This document shows positions 12,024 to 23,501 of a stretch of 64,000 nt of DNA, in pieces. This DNA is from Chionoecetes opilio. Its lineage: Eukaryota > Arthropoda > Malacostraca > Decapoda > Majidae. The notes under the pieces were generated by a model. The model did no database searches. It was given only the letters and a program-made list of their open reading frames with translations, and was not told the DNA's origin. A program made the position numbers and the translations under genes. Each line of letters starts with the position of its first letter. Position 1 is the stretch's first letter. The stretch covers positions 23,501 through 87,500 of the forward strand of contig JACEEZ010022579.1 in assembly GCA_016584305.1 (NCBI GenBank), written 5' to 3'.

Positions 12024-13916
12024 TTTTTTTTCTTTTTTTTTTTTTTTTTAAACATACATATAACTAAAGCCCAAAGGTGCACTGTCGTGTGCTACCTATC
12101 TTAAGGGCAATTTACACATAAATATAAAGACCTAAAAACTAACATTATATACATTTATGCATCACTAAAGTGTTTGTTGAGGCACTGTTGCTGTCACTAG
12201 TGTCACAGTATCACTAGCCTCAGCGGGGTGGGCTTCAACAGTTCCACCGATTGGCCGCCAACTTTACACTTTGTGTGTTCATCTCCTGGATGTGAGGGAC
12301 AGCGGCCGTGAAAATGTTCCACATCCTGGAGACGCGGCCCACAAAGGTGCGTTGGTGCTGGCTGGCACGGGAACGCGGCACCTCCACTGCATCACCACTG
12401 GTAAGCACCGTTCTCGTGCTTCGTGTGGCGACTCTCGGAGGCTGTCGTAACCCAGCCAGGTGTGGCACTCCCTGCACCTGTGCCTTGTGGAATACCACAA
12501 GCGCCGCGACATCCCTGCGGTGTTCCAGTGAGTCGAGAGGACTCACCGGCTCGAACAGGGCTGGTGGGTCTGGAGGGTCTGGGGGGTCTGGAGCATCCAC
12601 CAGTCGCAGGGCTTGACGCTGGATGCTGTCCAGCCTCCGAGTGTGCGAGGCTGCGCACGACATCCAGGAGAGGGCGGCGTACTCTAAGTAAGGCCGTATC
12701 TGGGCCTTATAGAGCAAGAGCTTCCCTCCCCTGTCGAGGAATATGGCTACCCTTCGCAGGGCAGAGACCCTGTGAGAGGCCTATTTTGCAATGTGTTTGA
12801 TGTTAACCTTAGCTCTCGGTCCACCTCTACTCCCAAAACCTTGACGGCTTCCTGGAGTGGGAGAGGAACGCCACCAAACCGCAGCCTCCCTTCCACTGCA
12901 GGCCCGGCAGCGGGGGACCGAGAAACCACCATTGCCTGTGTCTTCTCCGGAGCAAAGTTCACCTACCAACGTGTACCCCACTCCTGTATAACACTCAGCT
13001 GCTGATTGACCTCATCAGCAGCACGCCCACTGTCATGTCGCAGGTAGGAGCAGGAGAGAGTACAGTCATCAGCGTCAGCCGAGACTGCTGGCAGCTGCTG
13101 GAGAAGATCGTCCACGTAGATGTTCCACAGGACTGGCCCCAGCACAGAGCCCTGTGGTACTGATGCTTCCACTGGCAGGGACTCAGAGACTTGCCTGTTA
13201 ACGACGACCTGGAGGGTTCTTCCCTGCAGGTAGTCCCCAAGGAGCAGCAGGAGGTCACCCTGGATGCCTTTTGCTCGGAGTTTTTCGAGAAGGCCTCCGT
13301 GCCACACCCTGTCAAAGGCACCCGCTATGTCAAGGGCCACCACGATAGTGTCCTGGCCGTCATCCAGGGCGTCCTGCCAGTTTCGGGTTAGAAGCATCAG
13401 CAGGTCAGAGGTGGACCGTCCAGGTCTGAACCCAAACTGTTGGTCCGAGAGGAGGTAGTTGTCGCTGAGGTGACCACAGATTACCTCTGCCACGATCCTC
13501 TCGAACACTTTCCCCACCACAGACAGCAAGGAGATGGGCCTGTAGTTTTTGGGGTCAGATCTGGAACTCCTCTTGTGAACAGGAACCACTCGAGCCTCCT
13601 TCCACGCTGAAGGCCAGATGTTTTCCTGCAGGCAGGCAGTGAAGACTGTGGTGAGAGGGACAGACAGCTCCCGGGCGCACTGTTTTAACAAGTGCGGGCT
13701 GACGTCATCAGGGCCAGTGGCTTTTTTGGTGTCGAGCCCTCGCAAGATGTGCTCGACCTGCGCCTGCGTCACCTCCACCTTGTGGACTGTCTCTTCACAC
13801 TGCTGCTCCAGACGAGGCGGGGGCTGCTGGGGGGCCTCCACCTTCATCTTTGCAGAGAAGAGATTAGCCAGCAGCTGAGCCTTCTCCTTGCTGCTGACAG
13901 CTGCTGTTCCGTGTAC
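12024..13916 (-). mobile_element. Nested CR1/jockey-like LINE, minus strand
   Basis: A poly-A tail is visible as a plus-strand T run at 12,021-12,049, so the element reads leftwards. It interrupts the host LINE exactly between the PQGSILSPTLF motif and the continuation NMYTHDLP. The flanking host sequence shares CTTT at both sides, compatible with a very short target duplication or with slippage into the T run. It is 5'-truncated: its right edge begins inside the RT open frame at 13,916. Confidence 0.88.
12235..13916 (-). pseudogene. Nested LINE reverse transcriptase, broken
   Basis: RT domain in the order typical of CR1/jockey elements: a KATGPDDVSPHLLK segment, NYRPISLLSVVGKVFERI, QQFGFRPGRSTSDLL, motif A as ALDIAGAFDRVWH (the catalytic aspartate is present), SVPQGSVLGPVLWNIY, and motif C as DADDCTLS (the aromatic residue before ADD is lost but both aspartates remain). 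A stop codon interrupts the frame at about 12,963, where a single base change from glutamine would explain it. A second stop or frameshift follows near 12,750. The thumb and C-terminal region (LLYKAQIRPYLEYAALSW, RRLDSIQRQALRLV) continues to 12,235. A small PDPPDPPDPP repeat lies near 12,580. Confidence 0.88.
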
Positions 13917-14690
13917 TTTAACATGTACACTCATGACCTACCTGACCCTACACAACGAGAATCTCTGACCATTCAATATGCAGACGACGTGACACTTTTA
14001 GCACGCTCCAGACAATTAGATCAATTAACTGACCGCATCCAATGGGAAATCACTGCTACTAGCCTGTGGGAACTCAAGTGGAGGATTCACTCACACCCTC
14101 AAAAAACTAAAGTCACTTACTTTAATATAAAAAGCGAGAAGCCGAGACTAATATATCTATACCCGTTTCTACCACAACCCACACCAATCCCCCGAAGTAA
14201 TATTAACATAGTACTCGGCCTTAACATAGATAAACATTTCAGATTCAATCACCACACAAACGCCAAATTAGGTATCGCGGCCACAGTACAGAGCAGCCTG
14301 GGCAGGTTCCGCTACAGCTGCGAGCGCACAAAATTGCATCTTTTCAAAGCCCTTGTTCTACCACACTTAACCTACTGCCCTCTCATCCTCTCTCTAGTGG
14401 CAAAATCCAACCTTCGCAAACTACAGAGGATCCAGAACAAGTCACTACGCTCCGCACTAGGAGTAAGGTGGTACGACTTCCGGACCTCTTCCTCCCTTCA
14501 CGAGGAGACCAACATCCTTCCCATCAACATCACACTATACAACAGAGCACAAAAACGACTCACCATGTTCCAACACACACATGACACAATGTACACCTTC
14601 ATCGACACTCTCCCGCGAGCTTATCGTCTTCCCCGAACAAACCTACTAACACCAAACCCCAACCCCCCCCCAATTCCAATTTACACATAA
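13917..14690 (+). pseudogene. LINE reverse transcriptase, C-terminal part (resumes after insertion)
   Basis: The host LINE frame resumes with NMYTHDLPDP and then the catalytic box IQYADDVTLLARS. It continues with the palm and thumb segment containing VLGLNIDKHFRFNHH and the C-terminal LFKALVLPHLTYCPLIL / LRKLQRIQNKSLR region. It ends at a stop at 14,690 after a proline- and asparagine-rich tail. No frameshift is seen in this part, so the main lesions of the host LINE are its truncation, the altered motif A and the nested insertion. Confidence 0.86.
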
Positions 14691-16525
14691 TCACTTCACT
14701 GTTTCCCACTAACTCCTGTCATTTCCACTAACCCATTTTTTCCACCCGCTTCCCACCGGGGAGGGCCAGGCTTGGCCAGACCTTCCTTACACACTCTTTG
14801 TGGTATTGTTTTAGAGATGTGCCAACCGCTGGCAGCAGCGAGTCGCGGCAGCCCAGGCCGCGACCACGTTCTGCCACAAACGGATTCCTCAACAGTGTTC
14901 ACAAAGCCACGACCCTATCCTTTTCCTGTCCTGAAATAACCACACTCTTCCAACAGGTTTCCTCAGGGCGAGGCACGCAGTCGGTCCCGGCTGTTTTTTT
15001 CTCACTTATTGTCTTATAGCTTTGTATTCATATTTTTTGTTTGTAAAAAATATTTTTTTTGATAATGCTGGTGCTGCGTGCAACGCCCTGCACCTCTTCC
15101 AACGGTTCAGGGCCCGGAGGGTTTTCCATCCAGGCGGGCCAAGACTGACAGGCCATGGGTGGCCACGGCTAAATGACCGTGACCAGTGCAGCCGCCGACG
15201 GCCCGTCTTCCGCATGGATCCCCCCCCCTAACCACACTCTCTAACCATCTGTCCTCCCTCCGTGCGAGTCTCACAGGAAAGCCAAGACTGATAGCGGCGC
15301 AAGGCGACCTTGTTAAAGTTCGAGACCCGGACCCTTGCGTCATCACCGACGGCCTCCACACCCGCGGGGGAGCAGACCTGGTTTCACCACCACACACAGC
15401 GGGGATGAAGACTGGTTGTCTTTCGGATCGTCCGTCGGGTTGTAAACTTTTGTCAGTCGGTGGGGAAGCAAATTCGGTCGTAATTCTCTTCGTTGTCCTT
15501 CTCAGCTACTCTCACTATCCTTCCGTGGTTCGGACGAGGCCACATAAATTCCAATGACCCCTTCGCTCTACGAAGGTATCCTGTCCCCCCTTTTATGCTG
15601 CTACAAAACTTTTTACTCCTACAATCCACTCCGTTCCACTTCCCCCCCCTCCCCCTCCTCTATCTCACTGCTACTATCCTACCGTGGTTCGGACGAGGCC
15701 ACATTAAATCCAATGATCGCTCTGCTATACGGAGGTAATCTTACCCTTTTTTACGCTACTGCAAAACTTTATACTCCTACAATCCACTTCGTTCCGCTCG
15801 CCTTCCCCTCTCTGTCAGTGGTTCGGATCCCACGAAAAACTGTAGGTCCCTCCGCTCTACCGGAGTCCTTCTTCCCCTGTCCAATCTCTGGAAAAAAAAA
15901 AAAAAAAAAAAAAAAACTTTTAAACTCAGACTTCTTTCACTAAATTTCTCACAATTTCCTTCCTCCTGTTGGTATATATGTTGGAACGCGAGAGATGTAG
16001 TGGAAAAATGACGCCAGCCGCCGTGGCGTTTGGGGGGGTGCGCGCGTACATGGCAGTGACAGAAAAAAAGCAAAACAAACCCAAAACAAGACAAGAAACA
16101 AACAACAACAACAAAAACAAGATAAGAAGAAATAAGAGAAGAAGAAAGATGAACGAAGAGAAGAAGAAGAGGAAAACAAGTCAAGCCTGAAGAAAGAAAA
16201 AAAGAACAAAAACCAAAACTGAAGAACTGGTGGGCGGCGGGGGTGGGCGCGGGGTTGTCCTGGGTGTGTCCGGAGCACCATCTTCCGAGGCCCATGTCCT
16301 GCCAAGCCGCCCCAGAGTGGTTTCTGTTTGCTCGTGCGAGATGGGAAAGCGTGTCGTTAGGTCGAGATCGATTCACAACAAAAACATACAAACACACACA
16401 GCACCTGGGTCAAGCCCCGGAGATTTTTTCTCTTACTAGCCTCTTTTCTCTCACCCATCTATTCTTCTCCCTGTCCCCACTTCCCCATCTCCTGCTTTCT
16501 CTTTTTATATTCTGATTCTGATTCT
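14691..16525 (+). repeat. LINE 3' untranslated region with internal repeats
   Basis: No coding sequence. Two units of about 150 bp (from 15,521 and from 15,681) plus a partial third (15,819-15,890) share GTGGTTCGGA, a motif of the type CTCTACGAAGGTA, and CTCCTACAATCCACT. An internal A run follows at 15,891-15,916, then about 600 bp rich in AAGAAG-type sequence, and an ATTCTG repeat tail. A second copy of the 3' 1.4 kb is at 35,500-36,925 with the same internal A run, which shows the A run belongs to the element and is not the tail of a separate insertion. Confidence 0.75.
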
Positions 16526-18281
16526 GCCGTGAAGGCACGCGGGGGTGGGTGAGTCCCTCCCTACCCCGTGCCTTGAAGGCACGCGGGGGTGGATGAGGTC
16601 CTCCCTGCCCCTTGCCGTGAAGGCACGCGGGGGCGGGTGAGGCCCTCCCTGCCCCGTGCCGTGAAGGCACGCGGGGGTGGGTGAGGCCCTCCCTGCCCCG
16701 TGCTGTTAAAGCACACGGGGGCGGGTAAGGCCCTCCCTGCCCCTTGCCGTGAAGGCACGCGGGGGTGGGTGAGGCCCTTCCTGCCCCGTGCCGTGAAGGC
16801 ACATGGGGGCGGATGAGGCCTTCCTTGCCCCTTGCCTTGAAGAGACGCGGGGTTGGGTGAGGCCCTCCCTGTCCCGTGCCTTTAAGGCACGTGGGAGCTG
16901 GTGGGGTCCTCCTGCCCCTTGCCGTGAAGGCACGCGGGGGTGGGTGAGACCCTCCTTACCCGTGCCTTGAAGGCACGCAGGGGCGGATGTGGCCCTCTCT
17001 GCCCCGTGCCTTGAATGCACGCGGGGGTGGGTGAGGCCCTCCCTGCCCCGAGCCTTGAAGGCACGCGGGGGTGGGTGAGGCCCTCCTGCCCCTTGCCGTG
17101 AAGGCATACAGGGGTGGGTGAGGCCTTCCCTGCCCCGTGCTGTGCAGGCACGCGAAGGCGGGTGAGGCCCTCCCTCCCCGTAGCCGTGACGGCACTTGGG
17201 GTAGAATGAGGCCCTTCCTGCCCCGTGCTGTGAAGGCACGCGGAGGCGGGTGAGGACCTCCCTGCCCTGTGCTGTGAAGGCATGCGGGGCGGGTGAGGCC
17301 CTCCCTGCCCGTGCTGTGAAGGCACGCAAGGGGGGGTGAAGCCCTCCCTGCCCCATGCTGTGAAGTGACGCGGGGCGGGTGACGCCTCCCCTGCCTCGTG
17401 CTGTGAAGGCACGCGGGGGCGGGTTAGGCCCTCCTGCCCCTTGCCTTGAAGGCACACGGGGGTGGGTGAGGTCCTCCCTGCCCTGTGCTGTTAAGGCACG
17501 CGGGGGCGGTTGAGGCCCGCTCTGCCCAATTGCTTGAAGGCACGTGGGGTTGGGTGAGCCCCTCCCTGCCCCGTGCTGTGAAGGCATGCGGAGGCGGGTG
17601 AGGCCTTCCTGCCCCTTGCCGTGAATGCACGCGGGGGTGGGTGAGGCCCTTCCTACCCCTTGCCGTGAAGGCACGCGGGGGTGGGTGAGGCCCTCCCTGC
17701 CCCGTGCCTTAAGGGCACGCGTGGCGGGTGTGGCCCTCCCTGCCTCTTGCCTTGAAGGCACGCGGGGGTGGGTGAGGCCCTCCTTACCCTTGTCGTGAAG
17801 GCACGCGGAGGGTGGGTGATGCCCTACCTGCCCCTTGCCGTGAAGTCACGCGGGGTGGGTGAAGCCCTCCCTGCCCCGTGCCTTAAAGGCACGCGGTCGC
17901 GGGTGTGGCCCTCCCTGCCCCGTGCTGTGAAGGCACGCGGGGGCGGGTTGTGGCCCTCCCTGGCTGTGCCGTGAAGGCACGAGGGGGCGGGTGAGGCCCT
18001 ACTGCCCTTGCCGTGAAAGCACGCGGGAGTGGGTGAGGCCCTCCCTGCCCCTTGCTGTGAAGGCACGCGGGGGTGGGTGAGGCCCTCCCTGCCCCTTTTC
18101 CGTTAAGGCACGCGGGGGCGGGTGAGGCCCTCCCTGCCCTTTGCCGTTAAGGCATGCGGAGGTGGGTGAGGCCCTCTTTGCCCGTGCCGTGTAGGCACGC
18201 AGGGGTGGGTGAGGCCCTCCCTGCTTCTTGCGTGAAGGCACGCGGGGGTGGATGATTTCCTCCCTACCCGTGCCTGAAGGT
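16526..18281. repeat. GC-rich minisatellite array, block 2
   Basis: The 44-bp array continues after the LINE, with well-preserved units (GTGAAGGCACGCGGGGGTGG). The first units (GTGAGTCCCTCCCTACC followed by a GGATGAGG variant) match the order seen at 7,450-7,530 in block 1, so the higher-order pattern continues through the insertion. No spacer is present in this block. Confidence 0.95.
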
Positions 18282-19341
18282 TGTAACGCGAGAAAATTAC
18301 ATTAATAGGGGAAGAGATGAAATAACACATAAGTATCAATAAGCTAACGAGGAATTTTCCTCCACGCCTCATTCCTGAATCACTGGTTAGGCTTATATTT
18401 TAAGCCAGTAGTAATTAGACACGTAGCGAAACGAGGTGAGAACGGGGATTCTAGGTTAGGATAATTTTAGAAGCAGCTCGACGTTCATTGAGTTAAGACG
18501 CCTGTGGGGAGGTGATATTCTCGCCCTTGGTAAAGGTATGTTATGAAATTTTTGTTAATTAGAGATGTAGACATGACTTACTGGTGATTCCTTTTGTTGA
18601 CCAGGACTAATAAAGTGTATTACTTAGGGTCCCAAGGTAGGATGCTGTTGGCGGACCAGGGGGCCAAACGCTCACAAATTAGCAGAGGGGGCAACTATAG
18701 CATGTCACAGCCAGCCGTGTGTGGACAAAGAGAAAGAAGGAAATAGAAAAATAAGTGAGAGGGAAACAGTTGGAAGTGGGATAGAGTACGTATACATTAT
18801 ATTAGGATAACGACTTGAGCATTACATGTGCGTATCGTTAAAGGGGTAAGAGTGCGACTGAAGTTACCAGAGATAGTACACTAGATCAGGATGACGACTT
18901 GAGCATTACATGTGCGTATCGTTAATGTGGTGACAGTGCAACCGAAGTTACCAAAGATAGTAAACTATATTAGGATAACGACTTGATCATCATTACATGT
19001 GCGTATCGCTAGAAGGGAAGGAAGACTTAATATTAAGATAACTTGTGAATGTATAATAACTACCAAGTGAGACAGTAAAGAGTTAAATATATTATAATTA
19101 GAAAATATTAACGCGTTTTCATTCAGTTTCCAACCAGTACTACATATTTTCTTAAATCTTTTATTTTTGTTTCATTCATATATTTTTCCCCACTTAATGT
19201 GGGTGGTGGCAGCGGAGTAACCAGGACAGTTAGAGTCCACTCCCAAGGTGGGCACTACATAATGGTGACAACGGGGTAGATGGTCATTTTGACCACTACA
19301 TAATGGTAACAACGGTGTAGATGGTCATTTTGACCACTACA
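18282..19341 (+). repeat. Left LTR of the non-autonomous element
   Basis: Intact 1,060-bp LTR. Near its end are two tandem units of 41 bp (about 19,253-19,341), each containing CACTACATAATGGT and TAGATGGTCATTTTGA. The second unit's end is the LTR end, and a third partial copy immediately outside is the primer binding site itself. Three related blocks containing CGACTTGA and ACATGTGCGTATCG (about 18,800-19,010) form a second internal repeat. The uninterrupted GATGAAATAACACATAAG near the start is the empty site for the insertion in the right LTR. Confidence 0.87.
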
Positions 19342-19344
19342 TAA

Positions 19345-19360
19345 TGGTGACAGCGGTGGG
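19345..19360 (+). promoter_or_regulatory. Primer binding site of the non-autonomous LTR element
   Basis: TGGTGACAGCGGTGGG begins with the TGG expected to pair with a tRNA CCA end and lies three bases after the LTR. The tRNA species is not assigned. Degenerate copies of the same motif sit inside the LTR about 41 and 82 bp earlier. Confidence 0.65.
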
Positions 19361-20853
19361 ATCCAGTCGATGGATCCGCGTACCCACGTGCTGACTAACG
19401 CCTTCTTAGTTTTGCCAAGTGCCAGTTACCTAGTGATCATATACTGTACAGTATGGTGTGTACAGAGTATAGGTGTACATATAGGTGTATAGAGTAGCAT
19501 TAGTGACTATGACTAGTTCGCTCAGGTTGGGGAAGTAGATGATACTAACGTAACAGTAGGCCCGGGTTACCCACATGCTAACATAGACGCTGATAAAGAC
19601 ATTAGTGATGGCCTGGAAAAGCCGAAGCGGAGTAGTATAAGGGTGCAACATGAAACATGCACACCCCAGACCCGCTGTTTGAACATGAAAGTGATGTGGG
19701 TTAGCGGCGTATGCAGTGTGTTTAGGGTGATGTAGGATGCGTGAAGGTAGTGTGGATGTGGGTGATGTGACACTACATCCACGTGTGGATGCAGTGTGGA
19801 ACGATGCCGAGTGGAAGTGGATAGTGATGTGTGTGGAAGTGGATGGATGATGAATGTGTGGATAGGGGCTGTATTCCACACTTAAACGCTAATGTAGGGC
19901 AAGATGTCATGTAAAAGGTGCGGTAAGGTTAGATACCGTACCTTACGTTTAGATTAACATTAGGATAGAGGTAACAGCTCATGTAGAACTAGACGCCCTA
20001 CAAGTAAGCAACTTTACGGTTGTCGTGGCAGTAATGGCCACCTTAGAAAATTTGCTTTAGAGTGGTAGTAATGGAGGAGGAATTTGTACACTAACACCAT
20101 CTTGAGAGAGAGGAGGCCAGTGAAGAGATACGTGCTTATTATAATGACAGAAGTGTTAATCTCTCGTGAGAAAGAGATTAACTTTCACCACTTTCTCTCG
20201 TGAGAGAGAGAAAAGAGAGAGAGATGAAGGTCCCCTAGAAAGAATGTAGAGGTTAAAAATTCTTGCTTTAGAGGGTGCACACAGATGCACTGAACACAAA
20301 ACCCGCTAGGTTGCGTTAGACCCAAGGATGTGCTTGCTCTGAGCTTCGCCCGTGGGTGATAGACGCAGGAGTATGTATGCCTCGCAAAGGAGGTGAGCCT
20401 TATCCCAAGTATTGAGGGTATGGAGTAAAACCAGTCGTGATTTCTCCTACGCACCTACGCCCAGGATTGGTGGGGTAAAAGAAAATAAACCATTACAGAC
20501 TAGAGGGACGAGTCAGTCGCGACTCTATAGGGCTTCGGCATTGACAAATAAGAGAAAGTGAGAAGGTTCTCATTTCAAGGGAGTGAAGGCATTACATAAA
20601 TACGTATTCCCCAAACTAGTTAAATCTGCTCGTGGTGATGGAAGTGATAAGTTAAGAATACATACTATCAAATTTTTTTGTAAATTTGTTGGAAGAATTG
20701 GAAATTGAAGGATGAGAATATTTGTTTGTAAGTCATAGAAGTTCCTAAGAAAATGTATATGAAATTATGTGTGATGTAGATGATAATTTTTTAAATTTTT
20801 AGTTAGATATCGGTAGGATGCTTGATGAAGGACTGAGGCATAAGAATTTTTTT
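19361..20853. other. Internal region of the LTR element, no gene seen
   Basis: No gag, pol or other recognisable protein. Open frames on the minus strand around 19,430-19,880 are rich in H, T and Y from a TGTGGATG-type composition, and I do not consider them coding. Two purine-rich hairpins are visible: GTTAATCTCT...AGAGATTAAC (20,155-20,182) and TTTCTCTC-GTGA-GAGAGAGAA (about 20,192-20,212). Confidence 0.6.
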
Positions 20854-20866
20854 GGGGGGGAAAAAG
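20854..20866 (+). promoter_or_regulatory. Polypurine tract of the LTR element
   Basis: Seven G followed by AAAAAG, all purine, three bases before the TGTAACGC start of the right LTR. The position and composition fit the plus-strand priming site. Confidence 0.65.
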
Positions 20867-20869
20867 CTA

Positions 20870-20907
20870 TGTAACGCAAGAATACATTAATAGGGGAAGA
20901 GATGAAA
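20870..20907 (+). repeat. Right LTR of the non-autonomous element, first part
   Basis: The first 38 bases of the right LTR (TGTAACGCAAG to GATGAAA) match the left LTR start, apart from small indels. The LTR is then interrupted and resumes at 24,735. Confidence 0.85.
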
Positions 20908-22239
20908 TCTATAATAATATAAGCGTAAGTGTGTCTGTCTGTCGTTGTCTGTCTGTCTGTCTGTCGTCTGTCTTCTGTCTGTTGTGTGTGTGTGTATAGG
21001 TTCCGCCCCCCGTGGCGCAAACACACTCATATGGCACATTTTTGGAATCAGGTTGACCAGGGGAAGGTCATAAGCCCACTTATGAGATGATCCGATCACC
21101 TTTTTTTTATCTTTTTTTTAGCAGCCTATAGCGAGAATTGTGAAAACAAAAGTGGGTTGCGAGAATTGAGGAAGCCTTGATGTAGGGTGATGGGTAATGG
21201 GTGAGTGAATGGGTGGGGGATGGGTAATGGGTGTGGGGTGATGGGTGAGTAATGGGTGGGGGGTGATGGGTTGGGGGTGATGGGTGATGGGTGAGGAATA
21301 GGTGGGGGGTGATGGGTAATGGGTGAGTGAATGGCTGTGTGGTGATGGGTAATGGGTGAGTTAATGGGTGGGGGTGATAAGTAATGGGTGAGGAATGGGT
21401 GTGTGGTGATGGGTAATGGGTGAGTGAATGGGTGGGGGGTGATGGGTAATGGGTGAGTGAATGGGGTGTGGTGATGGGTAATGGGTGAGTGAATGGGTGG
21501 GGGGTGATGGGTAATGGGTGAGTGAATGGGTGTGTGGTGATGGGGTAATGGATGAGTGAATGGGTAGGGGGTGATGAGTAATGGGTGAGTGAATGGGTGT
21601 GTGGTGATGGGTAATGGGTGAGTGAATGGGTGGGGGGGTGATGGGTAATGGGTGAGTGAAGGGGTGGGGGGTGATGGGTAATGGGTGAGTGAATGGGTGT
21701 GTGGTGAGGGTAATGGGTGAGTGAATGGGTGGGGGGTGATGGGTAATGGGTGAGTGAATGGGTGTGTGGTGATGGGTAATGGGTGAGTGAATGGGTGGGG
21801 GGTGATGGGTAATGGGTGAGTGAATGGGGGGGGGGGTGATGGGTAAGGGTAAGTGAATGGGTGTGTGGTGATGGGTAAATGGGTGAGTGAATGGGTGGGG
21901 TGTGATGGGTAATGGGTGAGTGAATGGGTGGGGGGTGATGGGTAATGGGTGAGTGAATGGGTGTGTGGTGATGGGTAATGGGTGAGTGAATGGGTGTGTG
22001 ATGATGGGTAATGGGTGAGTGAATGGGTGGGGGGTGATGGGTATTGGTGAGTGAATGGGTGGGGGGAATACATACATTTCTACATCCATGATTTCAGGAA
22101 AGTTAGAAGGGGCTATCTGGAGAGTCCATGTTTGGTGGGCCGAAGTCCCACCAAACACAGGTGGTGGGCCGAAGGCCCACCAATAGCCCTCCGCAGGAGC
22201 TAGCCAAAAAGTCCGCCCGGAGGGCGTCTTTGCGGCTAG
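20908..22239 (+). mobile_element. Helitron-like element, copy 1
   Basis: Begins TCTATAATAATATAAGCG immediately after an A and ends at CTAG (22,236-22,239) immediately before a T, the classic A^T Helitron insertion. Just before the CTAG is a short palindrome (CCGCCC, GGA loop, GGGCG with one change here) and TTTGCGG. Inside, in order: a CTGT microsatellite, a block with GTTCCGCCCCCCGTGGCG, a T-rich step, a 33-bp minisatellite, and two strong hairpins of the form TTGGTGGGCC...GGCCCACCAA. No Rep/helicase gene is present, so the element is non-autonomous. Confidence 0.78.
21181..22062. repeat. 33-bp minisatellite inside Helitron copy 1
   Basis: Tandem units of GGTGATGGGTAATGGGTGAG plus TGAATGGG, alternating between a TGGGGG and a TGTGTG version of the first bases, so the true period is often 66 bp. 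Because 33 is divisible by three the minus strand stays open and reads as repeated HSPITHHPPPI-like text. This is not a gene. Confidence 0.9.
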
Positions 22240-22243
22240 TATA

Positions 22244-22267
22244 TCTATAATAATGTAAGCGAAAGTG

Positions 22268-22326
<59 letters not shown>

Positions 22327-23436
22327 GTGTGTGGTATAGGTTCCGCCCCCCGTGGCGCAAACACCTCATATGGCACATTTTTGGAATCAGGTTGACCAGG
22401 GGAAGGTCATAAGCCCACTTATGATATGATCCGATCACTTTTTTTTTCTTTTTTTTTAGCAGCCTATTAGCGAGAATTGTGAAAACAAAAGTGGGTTGCG
22501 AGAATTGAGGAAGCCTTGATGTAGGGTGATGGGAAATGGGTGAGTGAATGGGTGGGGTGATGGGTAATGGGTGTGGGGTGATGGGTGAGTGAATGGGTGG
22601 GGGGTGATGGGTTGGGGGTGATGGGTGATGGGTGAGGGAATAGGTGGGGGGTGATGGGTAATGGGTGAGTGAATGGTGTGTGGTGATGGGTAATGGGTGA
22701 GTGAATGGGTGGGGGGCGCTGGGTAATGGGTGAGTGAATGGGTGTGTGGTGATGGGTAATGGGTGAGTTAATGGGTGGGGGGTGATGAGTAATGGGTGAG
22801 TGAATGGGTGTGTGGTGATGGGAATGGTGAGTGAATGGGTGGGGGGTGATGGGTAATGGGTGAAGTGAATGGCGTGTGGTGAGGGGTTAATGGGTGAGTG
22901 AATGGGTGGGGGGGTGATGGGGGGTAAGGGTGGGGGGGAAATGGATGGGGTGGTGATGGGTAATGGGGTGAGTGAATGGGTGGGGGTGATGGGTAATGGG
23001 TGAGTAAATTTTGGGTGGGGGGTGATGGGTAATGGGTGAGTGAATGGGTGTGTGGTGAGGGTAAGGGGTGAAGTGGAATGGGTGGGGTTTTGTGGGGTAA
23101 TGGGTGAGTGAATGGGTGGGGGGTGAGGGGGTAATGGGTGAGTGAATGGGGTGGTGGGGGTGGGTGGGTTTTAATGGGTGAGTGAATGGGTGGGGGTGAG
23201 GGTAATGGGGTGAGGGGGGGAAATGGTGGTGGGGGGTGATGGGTAATGGGTGAGTGAAGGGGGGGGGGGGAAACATACATTCTACATCCATGATTCAGGA
23301 AAGTTAGAAGGGGCTATCTGGAGAGTCCAGTTTGGTGGGCCGAAGGCCCACCAAACCACAGGTGGTGGGCCGAAGGCCCACCAATAGCCCTCCGCAGGAG
23401 TAGCCAAAAAGTCCGCCGGAGGGGGGCTTTGCGTTG
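22244..23436 (+). mobile_element. Helitron-like element, copy 2
   Basis: Starts TCTATAATAATGTAAGCG after the four bases TATA that follow copy 1. Internal order is the same as in copy 1. The 3' end is corrupted (GTCCGCCGGAGGGGGGC, GCGTTG in place of GCGGCTAG), and its minisatellite (22,530-23,265) has many extra bases, suggesting sequencing error or decay. TATA again precedes the next copy. Confidence 0.72.
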
Positions 23437-23440
23437 TATA

Positions 23441-23464
23441 TCTATAATAATATAAGCGAAAGTG

Positions 23465-23501
<37 letters not shown>

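Larger units (their letters stand above)
10979..16525 (+). mobile_element. 5'-truncated jockey-like LINE inserted in the minisatellite
   Basis: A non-LTR retrotransposon interrupts the array. The left edge falls straight into open reading frame 2, so the endonuclease domain and 5' end are missing, as is usual after target-primed reverse transcription. The body encodes reverse transcriptase and is followed by about 1.8 kb of 3' untranslated sequence. The right edge is a short repeat tail of three ATTCTG-like units at 16,508-16,525. A target duplication cannot be distinguished from the surrounding tandem units. A second LINE is nested on the opposite strand at 12,024-13,916. Assignment to the jockey group is from the RT motifs and is moderately sure. 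Confidence 0.85.

Noticed and set aside
19430..19879. Open frame of 149 codons on the minus strand in the LTR element
   Set aside because: Composition follows TGTGGATG-like sequence. There is no gag or pol motif, and overlapping frames are equally open.
21126..22158. Proline/histidine-rich open frames of about 300 codons on the minus strand
   Set aside because: Direct translation of the 33-bp Helitron minisatellite, whose length is a multiple of three.
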